From Planctomycetota bacterium (GTDB lineage Bacteria; Planctomycetota; J058; J103), in the NCBI GenBank assembly GCA_026004615.1, contig BPJM01000001.1:631482-695481 (forward strand): DNA of 64,000 nucleotides, in the 5' to 3' direction. The notes beneath the pieces are model-generated. The model was given only the letters and a program-made list of their open reading frames with translations. It was not told the DNA's origin and did not search any database. Below, piece after piece: positions 45,693-54,893 of this stretch (position 1 is its first letter; every line of letters starts with the position of its first letter). The position numbers and the translations under genes are program-made.

Positions 45693-47024
45693 TTGGCCAT
45701 GGACCTGCTCGAACGCGTACCGCCGCAGAACCTGGAGGCCGAGGCCTCGGTCCTCGGCTCCATCCTCCTGGACAACGACGCCGCGTGGGCGGTCATGCAG
45801 TTCCTGCGGCCGGAGCACTTCTACCGCGCCGCCAACCGCCGCATCTACGAGATCATCTGCGAGCAAGTCGGCGAGCGCCGCCCCGTCGATCTGCTCATCC
45901 TGAAGGACCTGCTGGCGCGCCGCGGCGAACTGGAAGAGGTCGGTGGCATCAGCTACCTGCAGGAGCTGTTGGAGGCGGTGCCGACGGCGGCGCATGCCGA
46001 GTACTACGCGCGCATCGTGGTCGACCGCGCGCGCCTGCGCTCGCTCATCCAGGTCGCCACCGACATCGTGCGCCAGGCCTACGAGGCGGAGGACGACGCC
46101 AGCGCGGTCATCGACCGCGCCGAGCAGCAGTTCTTCGAGGTGACGCAGAAGCGGATCGAGGGCGGCGCTGCCACGATCGAACAGTTGATCCTGCAGGAGT
46201 TCGACAAGATCGACGCCGGCCGCGGCATGGGTGGGCTGCGGACCCATCTGGTCGATCTGGACGACCGGACCAACGGCCTCAAGCCGGCGGAACTCATCAT
46301 CTTGGCGGCCCGGCCCTCCATGGGCAAGACCTCGCTCGCGACCACGATCATCCGCAACGTCGCCGTCCAGGAGCGCCGCCCGGTGCTCATGTTCAGCCTG
46401 GAGATGTCGGCCAACCAGGTGGCCCAGAACATGCTGTGCGCGCACGCGCGCGTCGACAGTTTTCGCATGCGGCGCGGCCAGCTCGAGCAGTACGAGGTGG
46501 ACCGGCTGCGCGATGGCGCGAGCGAGCTGGCCGAGGCGCCGATCTTCATCGATGACTCCAGCGGCATCGGGGTCATGGAGATGCGCGCCCGCGCCCGCAT
46601 GATGAAGATCCGGCACGGGATCGAGCTGGTCGTCATCGATTACCTGCAGCTGATCGAGGGCGAGCGGGGGCGGCACGCCGCCAGCAACCGGCAGGAGGAG
46701 ATCTCGCGCATCTCGCGCGGGCTCAAGGCCATGGCGCGCGAGCTGGAGGTGCCGGTCATCGCATTGTCGCAGCTGTCGCGCGCGGTCGAACAGCGCGAGG
46801 GCCACCGCCCGCGCCTGAGCGACCTGCGCGAATCGGGCAGCATCGAACAGGATGCCGACATGGTGTGGCTGCTGTTCCGGGAGGCGTACTACAAGCCCGA
46901 CAAGCCGGACATCCAGAACCTCGCCGAGCTGCACATCGCCAAGAATCGAAACGGCCCCACCGGCACCGTGCGCCTGTTCTTCCACAAGGAGTACACCCGC
47001 TTCGACAACGAGGCGAGCCTGTGA
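45693..47024 (+). CDS. dnaB: Replicative DNA helicase DnaB
   Basis: A 443-residue hexameric replication-fork helicase. N-terminal primase-interacting domain (PPQNLEAEASVLGSILLD), RecA-like motor with Walker A ARPSMGKTSLA, Walker B LVVIDYLQLIEG and QLSRAVEQREGHRP. No intein. TTG 45693 with GAGG 7 bases upstream, or ATG 45699, may be the start; the difference is two residues. It follows rplI, as in many bacteria. Confidence 0.95.
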   Translation: MAMDLLERVPPQNLEAEASVLGSILLDNDAAWAVMQFLRPEHFYRAANRRIYEIICEQVGERRPVDLLILKDLLARRGELEEVGGISYLQELLEAVPTAAHAEYYARIVVDRARLRSLIQVATDIVRQAYEAEDDASAVIDRAEQQFFEVTQKRIEGGAATIEQLILQEFDKIDAGRGMGGLRTHLVDLDDRTNGLKPAELIILAARPSMGKTSLATTIIRNVAVQERRPVLMFSLEMSANQVAQNMLCAHARVDSFRMRRGQLEQYEVDRLRDGASELAEAPIFIDDSSGIGVMEMRARARMMKIRHGIELVVIDYLQLIEGERGRHAASNRQEEISRISRGLKAMARELEVPVIALSQLSRAVEQREGHRPRLSDLRESGSIEQDADMVWLLFREAYYKPDKPDIQNLAELHIAKNRNGPTGTVRLFFHKEYTRFDNEASL

Positions 47025-47037
47025 GTCGGCACCGGCC

Positions 47038-49521
47038 ATGAGACGCACCCGGAGGCAGGTGGGGGCCGGCCGGGAGCGGGGCGCCGGCGCGGCGGCGCCG
47101 GCTCGCAGACGGCTGGTGCTGGCGCTGCTGCTCCTTTTGGCAGCTGCCCTCGCCCCTGCCGCGGCGCACGCCCAGGCTCTCGCCCGGCCCGAGCTGGAAG
47201 GGCAGCCGGTACGCGAGATCCGCTTCGAGGGCGCCCGGCGCACCGCCGAGCCTTTGCTCCGCGCGCAGATCCGGCTCAAGGTGGGCGAGCCGTTCCGCTG
47301 GGCGACCCTCAACGATGACGTCAAGCGGCTGTACCAGAGCGGCCGCGTCGCCGGCGACATCGAAGCGCGCGCGGAACTGGCCGAAGGCGGGGTACGGGTC
47401 ACCTTCCGCGTCACCGAGCGGGACCGCATCGTGGAGTTGCTCTACCCGGGGCTCAGCTCGTACAGCGTGCGGGAGCTGCGCGAGGCCAGCCCGCAGGGGC
47501 TGCGCCTGCAGGTCGGCCAGACCTGGGAGGAGTATCGGGCGCGGCTGGACGAGCAGCTGATCGTCGAGCGGCTGCGCGAGAAGGGCAAGTTCTTCGCCCA
47601 GGTCGAGACGCGGGCGATCCCGGTCGCGCCCGGCGAGGTGCGCGTGGTCGTGGAGGTGCGTGAGGGCCCGACGGTGCGCGTGGAGGAGATCCAGTTCCTC
47701 GGGAACGTGCACGTGCCGTCCGCCGAACTGCGCGACCAGATGCTCACCCGGACCTCGCAGCTCTGGGGGATCCTGCGCTCGGGCTACTTCGATCGGCGGC
47801 TGCTCGATGTCGACCTCGATCGGCTGGGGGCCTACTACCGGGGCAAGGGGTTTCTGGACGCGCGCGCCATGGTCGACGAACTCATCTTCAGCCGTGACCG
47901 GAGTCGGGTCACCGTCGTCATCCGGATCGTGGAGGGCGAGCGCTACCAGGTGCGGCGGGTCGAGGTCCGCGGCACGACCCTGTTCGATCCCGAGGTGCTG
48001 GCGCGCGAGCTGCGCACCCGGCCCGGCCGCCCGCTGTCCGGTCGGGACGTCGAAGCGGATCTGCGCGAGATCCGGCGCCGCTACCAAGACCGCGGCTACA
48101 TCTTCGCGCGGGTCGGGCTGCGCAGCAGCTACGTGGAGGATCGCCCGGCCGTCGACCTGACCTACGAGGTGGAGGAGGGCACGCGCATCACGATCGAGAA
48201 GATCCGGATCGTCGGCAATACCAAGACCCGCGACGACGTGATCCGGCGCGAGCTGTCGATCTTCCCCGGGGAGGTCTTCAGCGCCCAGAAGCTCGACGAG
48301 TCGCGCGACCGGCTGGGCCGCCGCGGCTGGTTCGAGGACCTGCAGGTCGGCTTCGAGCCGGGGACCGCCGACGACCGCCGCGACCTGGTGTTGCGGGTGC
48401 GCGAGGCCCGCACCGGCCAGGTGCTGTTCGGCGGCGGACTGTCCAGCTCCACCGGTTTCTTCGGGCGGGTGGTCCTGGTGCAGCGCAACTTCGATCTGAC
48501 GCAGCTGCCCACATCGCTCGATGACATCGCCGAGGGCCGGTTCTTCGCCGGCGGCGGGCAGACCCTGGTCCTGCTCGCCGAGCCCGGCTCGGAGGTCTCG
48601 CGCTACCGGCTCCGCTTCGTCGAGCCATACCTGTTTCCGAGCGCCATCCCCTTTCCGCTGCAGCTGCGCACCGATTTCGACTTCGCGACCTCGCTCGTCA
48701 ACCGGACCTACGATGAGGACAATCTGGAAGGCGAGCTGGGGCTCGGCTATCGGTTCGAGCGCGACGGGCTGCTGGAGCTGTCCTACCGCGCCACCCTCAC
48801 CGAGATCTTCAACGTCGACGTCAGCGCACCCGCAGATGTGATCGCGGTCGCGGGCACGAATCGGGTCTCGGCCGTCGCACTGGCGCTCTCGCTCGACAAG
48901 AACCAGGTCGACCAGCACTTCGTGGGTTACGGAGGGTTCGGGCTGCAGGGCCGCCTCGAGCTGGCGGCTCGCGCGCTCGGCGGCGAGTTCGACTTCTGGC
49001 GCGTGACGGCCGGAGGCAACTGGCAGACCACGCTCTGGCAGTGGCCGGGGGCGTCGCGCCACGTGCTCCATGCACGCCTGGAGCTCGGGTTCATGGCCGG
49101 CTTCGGCGGCGGCGAGGTGCCGGTGTTCGAGCGCTTCTACGCGGGCGGTCCGCGCTCGCTCCGCGGCTTCGAGTTCCGCAGCGTCGGGCCGCAGGCCGAC
49201 GACGAGCCGATCGGCGGCAAGGTGCGCGCGCTCGGCACCCTGGAGTACAGCTTCCCCATCGTGCCCGGCTTCGACGAATCCTACGCCATCTTCTGGCGCG
49301 GAGACTTTCTGCGCGGCGTGCTGTTCGTGGACGCGGGCAGCGTCGAGTCGCGCATCCGCGACTTTTCGTTCGACGACGTACGGGTGGCGGTCGGCTTCGG
49401 CTTCCGCATCAAGGTACCGCTCTTCCCGCAGCCGGTGGCGCTCGATTTCGGCTTTCCGCTGCGCAAGCTGCGCGGGGATGACCCGGAGGTCTTCTCCTTC
49501 TCCATCGGCGCGCCGTTCTGA
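47038..49521 (+). CDS. bamA: Outer membrane assembly protein BamA
   Basis: An 827-residue Omp85 protein, the core of the beta-barrel assembly machine. Signal peptide (about 1-45, ending AAAHAQA), five POTRA domains (about 50-440, with VEEIQFLGNVHVPSAELRD and ITIEKIRIVGNTKTRDDVI), then the 16-strand barrel with the Omp85 signature FYAGGPRSLRGFEFRSVGP and a C-terminal Phe after SFSIGAP. Starts 14 bases after the dnaB stop. It begins an envelope block with skp, lpxC and lpxA. Confidence 0.95.
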   Translation: MRRTRRQVGAGRERGAGAAAPARRRLVLALLLLLAAALAPAAAHAQALARPELEGQPVREIRFEGARRTAEPLLRAQIRLKVGEPFRWATLNDDVKRLYQSGRVAGDIEARAELAEGGVRVTFRVTERDRIVELLYPGLSSYSVRELREASPQGLRLQVGQTWEEYRARLDEQLIVERLREKGKFFAQVETRAIPVAPGEVRVVVEVREGPTVRVEEIQFLGNVHVPSAELRDQMLTRTSQLWGILRSGYFDRRLLDVDLDRLGAYYRGKGFLDARAMVDELIFSRDRSRVTVVIRIVEGERYQVRRVEVRGTTLFDPEVLARELRTRPGRPLSGRDVEADLREIRRRYQDRGYIFARVGLRSSYVEDRPAVDLTYEVEEGTRITIEKIRIVGNTKTRDDVIRRELSIFPGEVFSAQKLDESRDRLGRRGWFEDLQVGFEPGTADDRRDLVLRVREARTGQVLFGGGLSSSTGFFGRVVLVQRNFDLTQLPTSLDDIAEGRFFAGGGQTLVLLAEPGSEVSRYRLRFVEPYLFPSAIPFPLQLRTDFDFATSLVNRTYDEDNLEGELGLGYRFERDGLLELSYRATLTEIFNVDVSAPADVIAVAGTNRVSAVALALSLDKNQVDQHFVGYGGFGLQGRLELAARALGGEFDFWRVTAGGNWQTTLWQWPGASRHVLHARLELGFMAGFGGGEVPVFERFYAGGPRSLRGFEFRSVGPQADDEPIGGKVRALGTLEYSFPIVPGFDESYAIFWRGDFLRGVLFVDAGSVESRIRDFSFDDVRVAVGFGFRIKVPLFPQPVALDFGFPLRKLRGDDPEVFSFSIGAPF

Positions 49522-49543
49522 GCCGGCGCCCCGCGCAGGCTCC

Positions 49544-49572
49544 TTGTTCCTGGCCGGGGCTCCGGATATCAT
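49544..49572 (+). promoter_or_regulatory. Candidate promoter for skp-lpxC-lpxA
   Basis: TTGTTC (49544-49549) and TATCAT (49567-49572), 17-base spacing; -10 matches 5/6. It lies 41 bases upstream of the skp ATG. Confidence 0.45.
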
Positions 49573-49612
49573 GGCTCGCTCGGTCCGCGGCCAGGCGTGG
49601 GAGGACGGCGGT

Positions 49613-50269
49613 ATGCGGCGGGGATTCGCAGGGGTGGGAGCGCTGGGCGCGCTGGCGGCCCTCGCGGCCGCCGCGCTCGGCGGGGCGCATATCGCGGCAG
49701 CGCAGACGACCGGGCCGGGCGGCGAGCTGCGGGTGGGGGTGGTCGACCTGGCGGGCATCTTCAAGGGGTACCGCAAGCGCGCGGTACTCGAGGAGCGCAT
49801 CAACGCCGAGCGCGACCAGCTGAAGGGGGAGCTCGACGAGCTGAAGAAGCGCGTCTCGGACCTCAACAAGGAGATGGACCTGCTCGATCGCAACAGCGCT
49901 TCCTGGCGGCAGAAGTCCGAGGAGAAGGACCGGCTGCTCATCGAGTACGAGATCAAGAAGCGCTGGCTGGAGCAGCGGATCAAGGAGCGCTGGGAAGAAT
50001 ACAACCTGGCGCTGATCGCCGACATCGAGGCGGCGGTGCGGCAGTACGGCAGCGAGCGAGGATACGATCTGCTGTTGAACGTCGCCGACCCCTCCGAGGA
50101 ACAGAAGCTGCTGGTCGGGGTCAAGAGCGTCATGTACTTCAGCTCGCGCGTGGATGTGACCGCGCAGGTGGTCGAGCTGCTCAACCGGCGCTGGGAGCTG
50201 GAGGGCGGCGCCGCACCGGAGCTGGCACCGGCCGCCGGCGCCGGCGGGCCGGGCAAGGGCGGGCGCTAG
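49613..50269 (+). CDS. skp: OmpH/Skp-family periplasmic chaperone
   Basis: A 218-residue exported protein: signal peptide (about 1-33, AAAQTTG), then RVGVVDLAGIFKGYRKR, the family N-terminal strand, and a long coiled coil (about 60-150) rich in Glu and Lys that forms the tentacles. The C-terminal tail is Ala/Gly-rich. Skp carries unfolded outer-membrane proteins to BamA, encoded just upstream. Start ATG 49613 has a GGGAGGACGG site. lpxC starts one base after its stop. Confidence 0.9.
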   Translation: MRRGFAGVGALGALAALAAAALGGAHIAAAQTTGPGGELRVGVVDLAGIFKGYRKRAVLEERINAERDQLKGELDELKKRVSDLNKEMDLLDRNSASWRQKSEEKDRLLIEYEIKKRWLEQRIKERWEEYNLALIADIEAAVRQYGSERGYDLLLNVADPSEEQKLLVGVKSVMYFSSRVDVTAQVVELLNRRWELEGGAAPELAPAAGAGGPGKGGR

Positions 50270-50270
50270 C

Positions 50271-51617
50271 GTGCTGGCGCAGGCGCGGGCGACGCTCGCG
50301 CGGCCGGTCGAGCTGCGCGGGGTGGGATTGCACGAGGGCGAGCCGAGCAGGCTGGTGCTCGCCCCGGCGCCAGCCGGCACCGGCATCGTCTTCGTGCGGA
50401 CCGATCTGGAGCCGGCGGGCGCACCGCCCGTGCCGGCTCTGATCGGCTCGCGCGCTCCGGCCCCGCGGCGCACGCTGCTCGTGCGCGGTCCGGCGCAGGT
50501 ACACACCGTCGAGCACCTGCTCGCCGCGCTGGCCGGGCTGGGGGTGACCGACTGCGAGGTGCGGCTCGACCGCCCGGAGGTGCCCGGCCTGGACGGATCG
50601 GCCCTGCCGTTCGTGCAGGCGATCGCTGCCGCCGGCACGGTGCCGCTCGCCGGCGAAGTGCCGGCGCTGGTCCTCGACCGCACGCTCGTGGTGGAGGGCG
50701 AGGGGGGCGCACGCCTGGTCGCCTCGCCCTGGCCGGAGGGCCTGGTGCTCGGGTATGTGCTGGAGCTGCCGGGCATGGCGAGCCCGATGCGGGTGGAGCT
50801 GGAGCTGGATGCGGAGCGGTTCTGCCGCGAGCTGGCCCCTGCGCGCACCTTCTGCCTCGAACAGGAGGCGGCGGCGCTGCGCGCGCACGGGCTCGGCAAG
50901 GGCGCGGACCTGACGAACACGCTGGTGATCGGCGCCGACGGACAACCCATCGGCAACCGGCTCCGCTTCCGCGACGAGTATGCCCGCCACAAGCTGCTGG
51001 ACCTGTTCGGCGACCTGGCGCTGCTGGGAGCGCGGCTGCAGGCGCGGGTGCTCTCGTATCGGGGCGGACACGCGCTGAACGCGGCGCTGTGCGCGGAGCT
51101 GGCGCGCCTGCTCGGCGCCTCGCCGCCAGGGCCGGGGGTGGCCTCGGCCGCTGCCACCGGCGCTGTTCCGCCCGCGGCTGACGCGGGCGCATCCCCGCTG
51201 TGCGAGCCCGAGCCGGCGCCGGGGCCAGGGGGCATGCGGCGGGCGCGGCTCAACCCGCCCCCGCGCGCCTTTGCGGGCCACTTCCCGGGGGCGCCCGTCC
51301 TGCCGGGGGTGGTCGAGCTGGCGGCCCTGGCCGAGCTGGGCGCGGGCCTCGGCACGCAGGGGCGGGCCGGCTCGCCGCGGCTGCGCGCGGTACGACGCGC
51401 CCGGTTCCGGCGGGTGGTGCACGAGGGGCAGCCGGTCGCGCTCGAGGTGGAGCCGCTCGAAGGGCTCCCCCCCCCGGCGGAGTTGCCGCGCGACGGCGGA
51501 GGGCTGCGCGTGCGCGGGCGGGTGCGTCTGGGCAACGGGCCGATCGCTGCCGAGGCGGAGCTGGAGCTGGAGCTGGAGCTGGAGCTGGAGCTGGAGCCGG
51601 GAGGCGCATCGGCGTAG
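50271..51617 (+). CDS. lpxC: LpxC deacetylase fused to a FabZ-like hotdog domain
   Basis: A 448-residue fusion. Residues 1 to about 290 are UDP-3-O-acyl-N-acetylglucosamine deacetylase, the committed step of lipid A synthesis, with zinc and catalytic residues in HTVEHLLAAL (near 82), RHKLLDLFGDLAL and GGHALNAAL. A Pro/Ala linker follows, then a hotdog domain (about 325-445) with AGHFPGAPVLPGVVELAALAE. The dehydratase His is present but the catalytic Glu (EAMAQ in FabZ) is Ala. A (CTGGAG)6 run encodes an ELELEL tail. The domain occupies the place of fabZ in the usual lpxC-fabZ-lpxA order. Start GTG. Confidence 0.88.
   Translation: MLAQARATLARPVELRGVGLHEGEPSRLVLAPAPAGTGIVFVRTDLEPAGAPPVPALIGSRAPAPRRTLLVRGPAQVHTVEHLLAALAGLGVTDCEVRLDRPEVPGLDGSALPFVQAIAAAGTVPLAGEVPALVLDRTLVVEGEGGARLVASPWPEGLVLGYVLELPGMASPMRVELELDAERFCRELAPARTFCLEQEAAALRAHGLGKGADLTNTLVIGADGQPIGNRLRFRDEYARHKLLDLFGDLALLGARLQARVLSYRGGHALNAALCAELARLLGASPPGPGVASAAATGAVPPAADAGASPLCEPEPAPGPGGMRRARLNPPPRAFAGHFPGAPVLPGVVELAALAELGAGLGTQGRAGSPRLRAVRRARFRRVVHEGQPVALEVEPLEGLPPPAELPRDGGGLRVRGRVRLGNGPIAAEAELELELELELELEPGGASA
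51561..51596 (+). repeat. CTGGAG hexamer repeat, six units, in lpxC 3' end
   Basis: Six exact copies of CTGGAG, coding for a Leu-Glu run just before the C-terminus. The period is a multiple of three, so slippage changes length but not frame. Confidence 0.85.
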
Positions 51618-51623
51618 CGCGTC

Positions 51624-52439
51624 ATGGCCCGCATCCACCCGCTGGCGTACGTCGATCCCACCGCGGAGCTGGCGGAGGGGGTCGAAGTCGGTCCGTTCTG
51701 TTACGTGGGACCGGGGGTGCGGCTCGGCCCGCGCTGCCGGTTGCTCAACCACGTCTCGATCCACGGGCCGGCGACGATCGGCGCCGACAACGTCTTCTTC
51801 CCCTTCTGCTCCATCGGCGCCGAGCCGCAGGATCTCTCTTACCATGGCGAGCCGTCGCGCACCGAGATCGGTGACCGCAACGTGTTCCGCGAGGGCGTGA
51901 CCGTGCACCGCGGCACGGCCAAGGACGCCTTGCTGACACGGATCGGCAACGACGGTCTGTTCATGGCCTGCTCGCACATCGCGCACGACTGCGTGGTCGA
52001 AGATCACGTGATCATGGCCAACGGGGTGCTGCTCGGCGGCCACGTCCACGTCGAGTCGTACGCCACCTTCGGCGGCGCCGCGGTGGTGCACCACTTCACC
52101 ACGATCGGGCGGATGGCGTTCGTCGGCGGCATGACGCGCGTGACCCGCGACGTGCCGCCGTACATGACGGTGGAGGGGAATCCGGCCAAGATCTGGATGG
52201 TGAACAAGATCGGCTGCCAGCGGCGGGGGCTGCCGCCCGAGGCGATCGCGCAGCTCAAGGAGGCGCACCGGCTGTTGTTCCGCTCCGACTCCGGCCTGGA
52301 GGAGGCGGCGCGGCTGCTGGGCGGGCGTCAAGGGCTGCGCCCGGAGGTGCGCTACCTGCTGGAGTTCTGCCGGCGCAGCGGCGGGCTGAAGGGACGGGCA
52401 CGCGAACAGATCCGCGAGCGCTGGCAGCACGAGGAGTGA
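51624..52439 (+). CDS. lpxA: UDP-GlcNAc acyltransferase LpxA
   Basis: A 271-residue left-handed beta-helix acyltransferase, the first step of lipid A synthesis. The catalytic His lies in ACSHIAHDCVVEDH (equivalent to E. coli His125). The acyl-ruler position (E. coli Gly173) is Gly in FVGGM, which predicts a long acyl chain near C14; E. coli Gln161 is His here. Starts 6 bases after lpxC. The downstream gene is a Gfo/Idh/MocA oxidoreductase. Confidence 0.93.
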   Translation: MARIHPLAYVDPTAELAEGVEVGPFCYVGPGVRLGPRCRLLNHVSIHGPATIGADNVFFPFCSIGAEPQDLSYHGEPSRTEIGDRNVFREGVTVHRGTAKDALLTRIGNDGLFMACSHIAHDCVVEDHVIMANGVLLGGHVHVESYATFGGAAVVHHFTTIGRMAFVGGMTRVTRDVPPYMTVEGNPAKIWMVNKIGCQRRGLPPEAIAQLKEAHRLLFRSDSGLEEAARLLGGRQGLRPEVRYLLEFCRRSGGLKGRAREQIRERWQHEE

Positions 52440-52491
52440 GGCGGAGCGGTCGCCGGGATCGGCTCCCACCGCGGGGAGCGAGGGGTAGCTC

Positions 52492-53568
52492 ATGGCGCAG
52501 GCGCACGAGCACAAGCTGCGCGTGGCGGTGGTCGGAGCAGGCCACCTCGGCCAGCATCACGCCCGCGTCTACGCGGAGATGGGAGATACGGTCGAGCTGG
52601 TCGGTGTGTGCGACATCGATCCGGCCCGGGCCCGCCAGATCGCCAACCGCCACGACGTGCCGGCGTACACCGAGGCCGAGGCGCTGTTGGGACGGGTCGA
52701 CGCCGTCAGCATCGCCACCCCGACCGAGAGCCACTACGAGGTGGGACGGCTCTTCTTGGAGGCGGGAGTAGCAGCGCTCATCGAGAAGCCGCTCGCGCGG
52801 ACGCTCGAGGAGGCCCAGGCGCTCTGTCGCGCGGCGCGCGCGAGCGGGGCGGCGCTGCAGGTGGGTCACATCGAGCGCTTCAACCCTGCGCTCGTCGCCT
52901 GCCGCCGCCACCTCCACGACCCCCGCTTCATCTCGTGCGACCGGGTGACGCCGTTCAGCTTTCGGTCGGCCGACATCGGGGTCGTGCTCGATCTCATGAT
53001 CCACGACCTCGATGTGGTGCTCCATCTCGCCCGCGGTCCCGTCGCGGAGGTCGAGGCGATGGGGGTGCCCGTGCTGACCGCGCACGAGGACATCGCACAT
53101 GCCCGCCTGCGATTCGAGGATGGGGCGACCGCCGTGCTGACCGCGAGCCGGGTCTCGGTGAAGCGGCTGCGCAAGATCCGGGTCTTCCAGCCGGACTGCT
53201 ACATCTCGCTGGACTACGGCGAGCGGCAGGCGGCCATCTTTCGCCGCCGGCCCGGGTTCCGGCCGGGCGCCGATCTGTTCGCAGAGCTGGATCCGCGGGG
53301 CATGGACCCGGCAGCCTTGCAGGCGCTGGTGTTCTCGCGGTTCATCGAGGTCGAGCATGTCTCGATGGAGGACGCCGAGCCGCTGAAGCTGGAGCTGCAG
53401 AGCTTCGTGCAGGCGGTGCGCACGGGCACCGAGCCGGAGGTGCCCGGCGCGGCCGGCCTGCGGGCGATGGAGGTCGCCGACCGCATCCAGGCGGCGCTGC
53501 TGGCGCAGCTGGAGCGCGAGCGGGCGCGCGCGGCCTCGCGCGCGGCACCGGGCGCGGAGACCGCCTGA
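52492..53568 (+). CDS. Gfo/Idh/MocA-family oxidoreductase, possible GnnA
   Basis: A 358-residue NAD(P)-dependent sugar oxidoreductase: Rossmann domain VAVVGAGHLGQHHARVY, the EKPLA dinucleotide-site motif near residue 100 and a C-terminal alpha/beta domain with DLMIHDLDVVLHL. It starts 52 bases after lpxA. In Acidithiobacillus and Leptospira such a gene (gnnA) near lpxA oxidises UDP-GlcNAc at C3 before GnnB transamination to give UDP-GlcNAc3N for amide-linked lipid A. No GnnB-like aminotransferase is in the window, so GnnA is only a context-based suggestion. Confidence 0.8.
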   Translation: MAQAHEHKLRVAVVGAGHLGQHHARVYAEMGDTVELVGVCDIDPARARQIANRHDVPAYTEAEALLGRVDAVSIATPTESHYEVGRLFLEAGVAALIEKPLARTLEEAQALCRAARASGAALQVGHIERFNPALVACRRHLHDPRFISCDRVTPFSFRSADIGVVLDLMIHDLDVVLHLARGPVAEVEAMGVPVLTAHEDIAHARLRFEDGATAVLTASRVSVKRLRKIRVFQPDCYISLDYGERQAAIFRRRPGFRPGADLFAELDPRGMDPAALQALVFSRFIEVEHVSMEDAEPLKLELQSFVQAVRTGTEPEVPGAAGLRAMEVADRIQAALLAQLERERARAASRAAPGAETA

Positions 53569-53603
53569 GGGGGCGCAAAAAGACCGCCCGCAAAAGCCGG
53601 CGC

Positions 53604-53632
53604 TTGATTCCACGGGCCCCCTCAAGTAGCAT
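53604..53632 (+). promoter_or_regulatory. Promoter for rpsB-tsf
   Basis: TTGATT (53604-53609) and TAGCAT (53627-53632), 17-base spacing; 4/6 matches each. Transcription would start near 53639, giving an rpsB leader of about 145 bases. Confidence 0.5.
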
Positions 53633-53785
53633 GGGGCGCCTGTTTCAAGGCCTTCTGCGTGGGAAGGTCGCATGCCCGGCCGGACCCTCCCGTCCTCCCC
53701 TCGTGCGGGTGGCAAGGGCGGGCCGGCGTCCGCAGGCCGGCCGGGTCGGGAGCGAGACGGACGCCGTCGCACGGGGAACGGGACC

Positions 53786-54802
53786 GTGTCCACGGACATC
53801 ACGCTCAGCCGGCTGATCGAGGCCGGCGTGCACTTCGGCCACCGCGCCAGCCGCTGGAACCCGCGGATGGCGCCCTACATCTACGGCAAGCGCAATCTCA
53901 TCCACATCATCGACCTGCGCCAGACGCTGCGGGGGCTGATCCGCGCCACCGCGTTCCTGCAGAAGCTGTGCGAGCAGGGTGGCGAGGCGCTGTTCGTCGG
54001 CACCAAGCGGCAGGCACGCGAGATCGTGCGCGAGCTGGCGCTGGCTGCGGGCGCGCCGTATGTGTGCGAGCGGTGGCTGGGCGGTACCCTGACCAACTTC
54101 CGCACCGTCATGAGCCGCCTCAAGCGCCTGGAGGAGCTCGAGGCGCTGGAGCAGACGGGGGAGATCGAGCAGTACTCCAAGAAGATGGTCAGCTCGCTCC
54201 GCCGCGAGAAGCGCAAGATCCTGCGCAACCTCGGCGGGATCCGCACGCTGCGCAAGTTGCCGGATGCGGTGGTGGTCGTCGATCCGCGCACGGAGTACAA
54301 CTGCGTGCGCGAGGCCAAGAAGCTCTCCATCCCGGTGGTGGCGGTGGTCGACACCGATTCGGATCCGAGCGACGTCGACATCGTGATCCCGGGTAACGAC
54401 GACGCCTTCCGCGCGATCCGCGTGATCCTGACCCCGCTCGCCGCCGCGGTCAAGCGCGGCAAGGACCGGCACGCCGAGGTGCTCGCCGAGCAGCGGCGGC
54501 TGGAGGAGGAGCGCCGGCGCCGCGAGGCCGAGCGGCAGGAGGCGCTGCGCAAGGCGCGCGAGGCCGCGCTCGCCGAGAAGCGGCGCGAGAAGGAGGAGCG
54601 GGAGGCTGCTGCCGCGGCGGCCGACACCGCGATCGGGGCGGCGGCAGACCCCGAGGGCGAGTCCGCGCCGGTGCCGGTAGGCGAGTCGGCGACCGCCGAG
54701 CCGGGCGAGGGCGAGGCGCAGACGGAGGCCGCTGCCCCGCGCGCCAAGGGGAAGAAGGAGCCGGCTGCGGCCGCGGGCGCCAGCGGCGAGAGCAAGGAGT
54801 AG
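53786..54802 (+). CDS. rpsB: 30S ribosomal protein S2 with long C-terminal extension
   Basis: A 338-residue S2. The core (1-225) is typical: [42 protein letters not shown] and [14 protein letters not shown] C-terminus (here [13 protein letters not shown]). It then adds about 110 residues: an Arg/Glu coiled coil followed by an Ala/Glu-rich acidic tail. GTG 53786 gives the family start [10 protein letters not shown]. First gene of the rpsB-tsf-pyrH-frr order. Confidence 0.95.
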   Translation: MSTDITLSRLIEAGVHFGHRASRWNPRMAPYIYGKRNLIHIIDLRQTLRGLIRATAFLQKLCEQGGEALFVGTKRQAREIVRELALAAGAPYVCERWLGGTLTNFRTVMSRLKRLEELEALEQTGEIEQYSKKMVSSLRREKRKILRNLGGIRTLRKLPDAVVVVDPRTEYNCVREAKKLSIPVVAVVDTDSDPSDVDIVIPGNDDAFRAIRVILTPLAAAVKRGKDRHAEVLAEQRRLEEERRRREAERQEALRKAREAALAEKRREKEEREAAAAAADTAIGAAADPEGESAPVPVGESATAEPGEGEAQTEAAAPRAKGKKEPAAAAGASGESKE

Positions 54803-54893
54803 CGAGCGCAGAGCCGCAGGCCGGCTTTGCGCGTGCCGCACCGGCGCGCGGGCGCGCCGGCGGCGACAGGACCACAGCACACGAGGCACGGAG

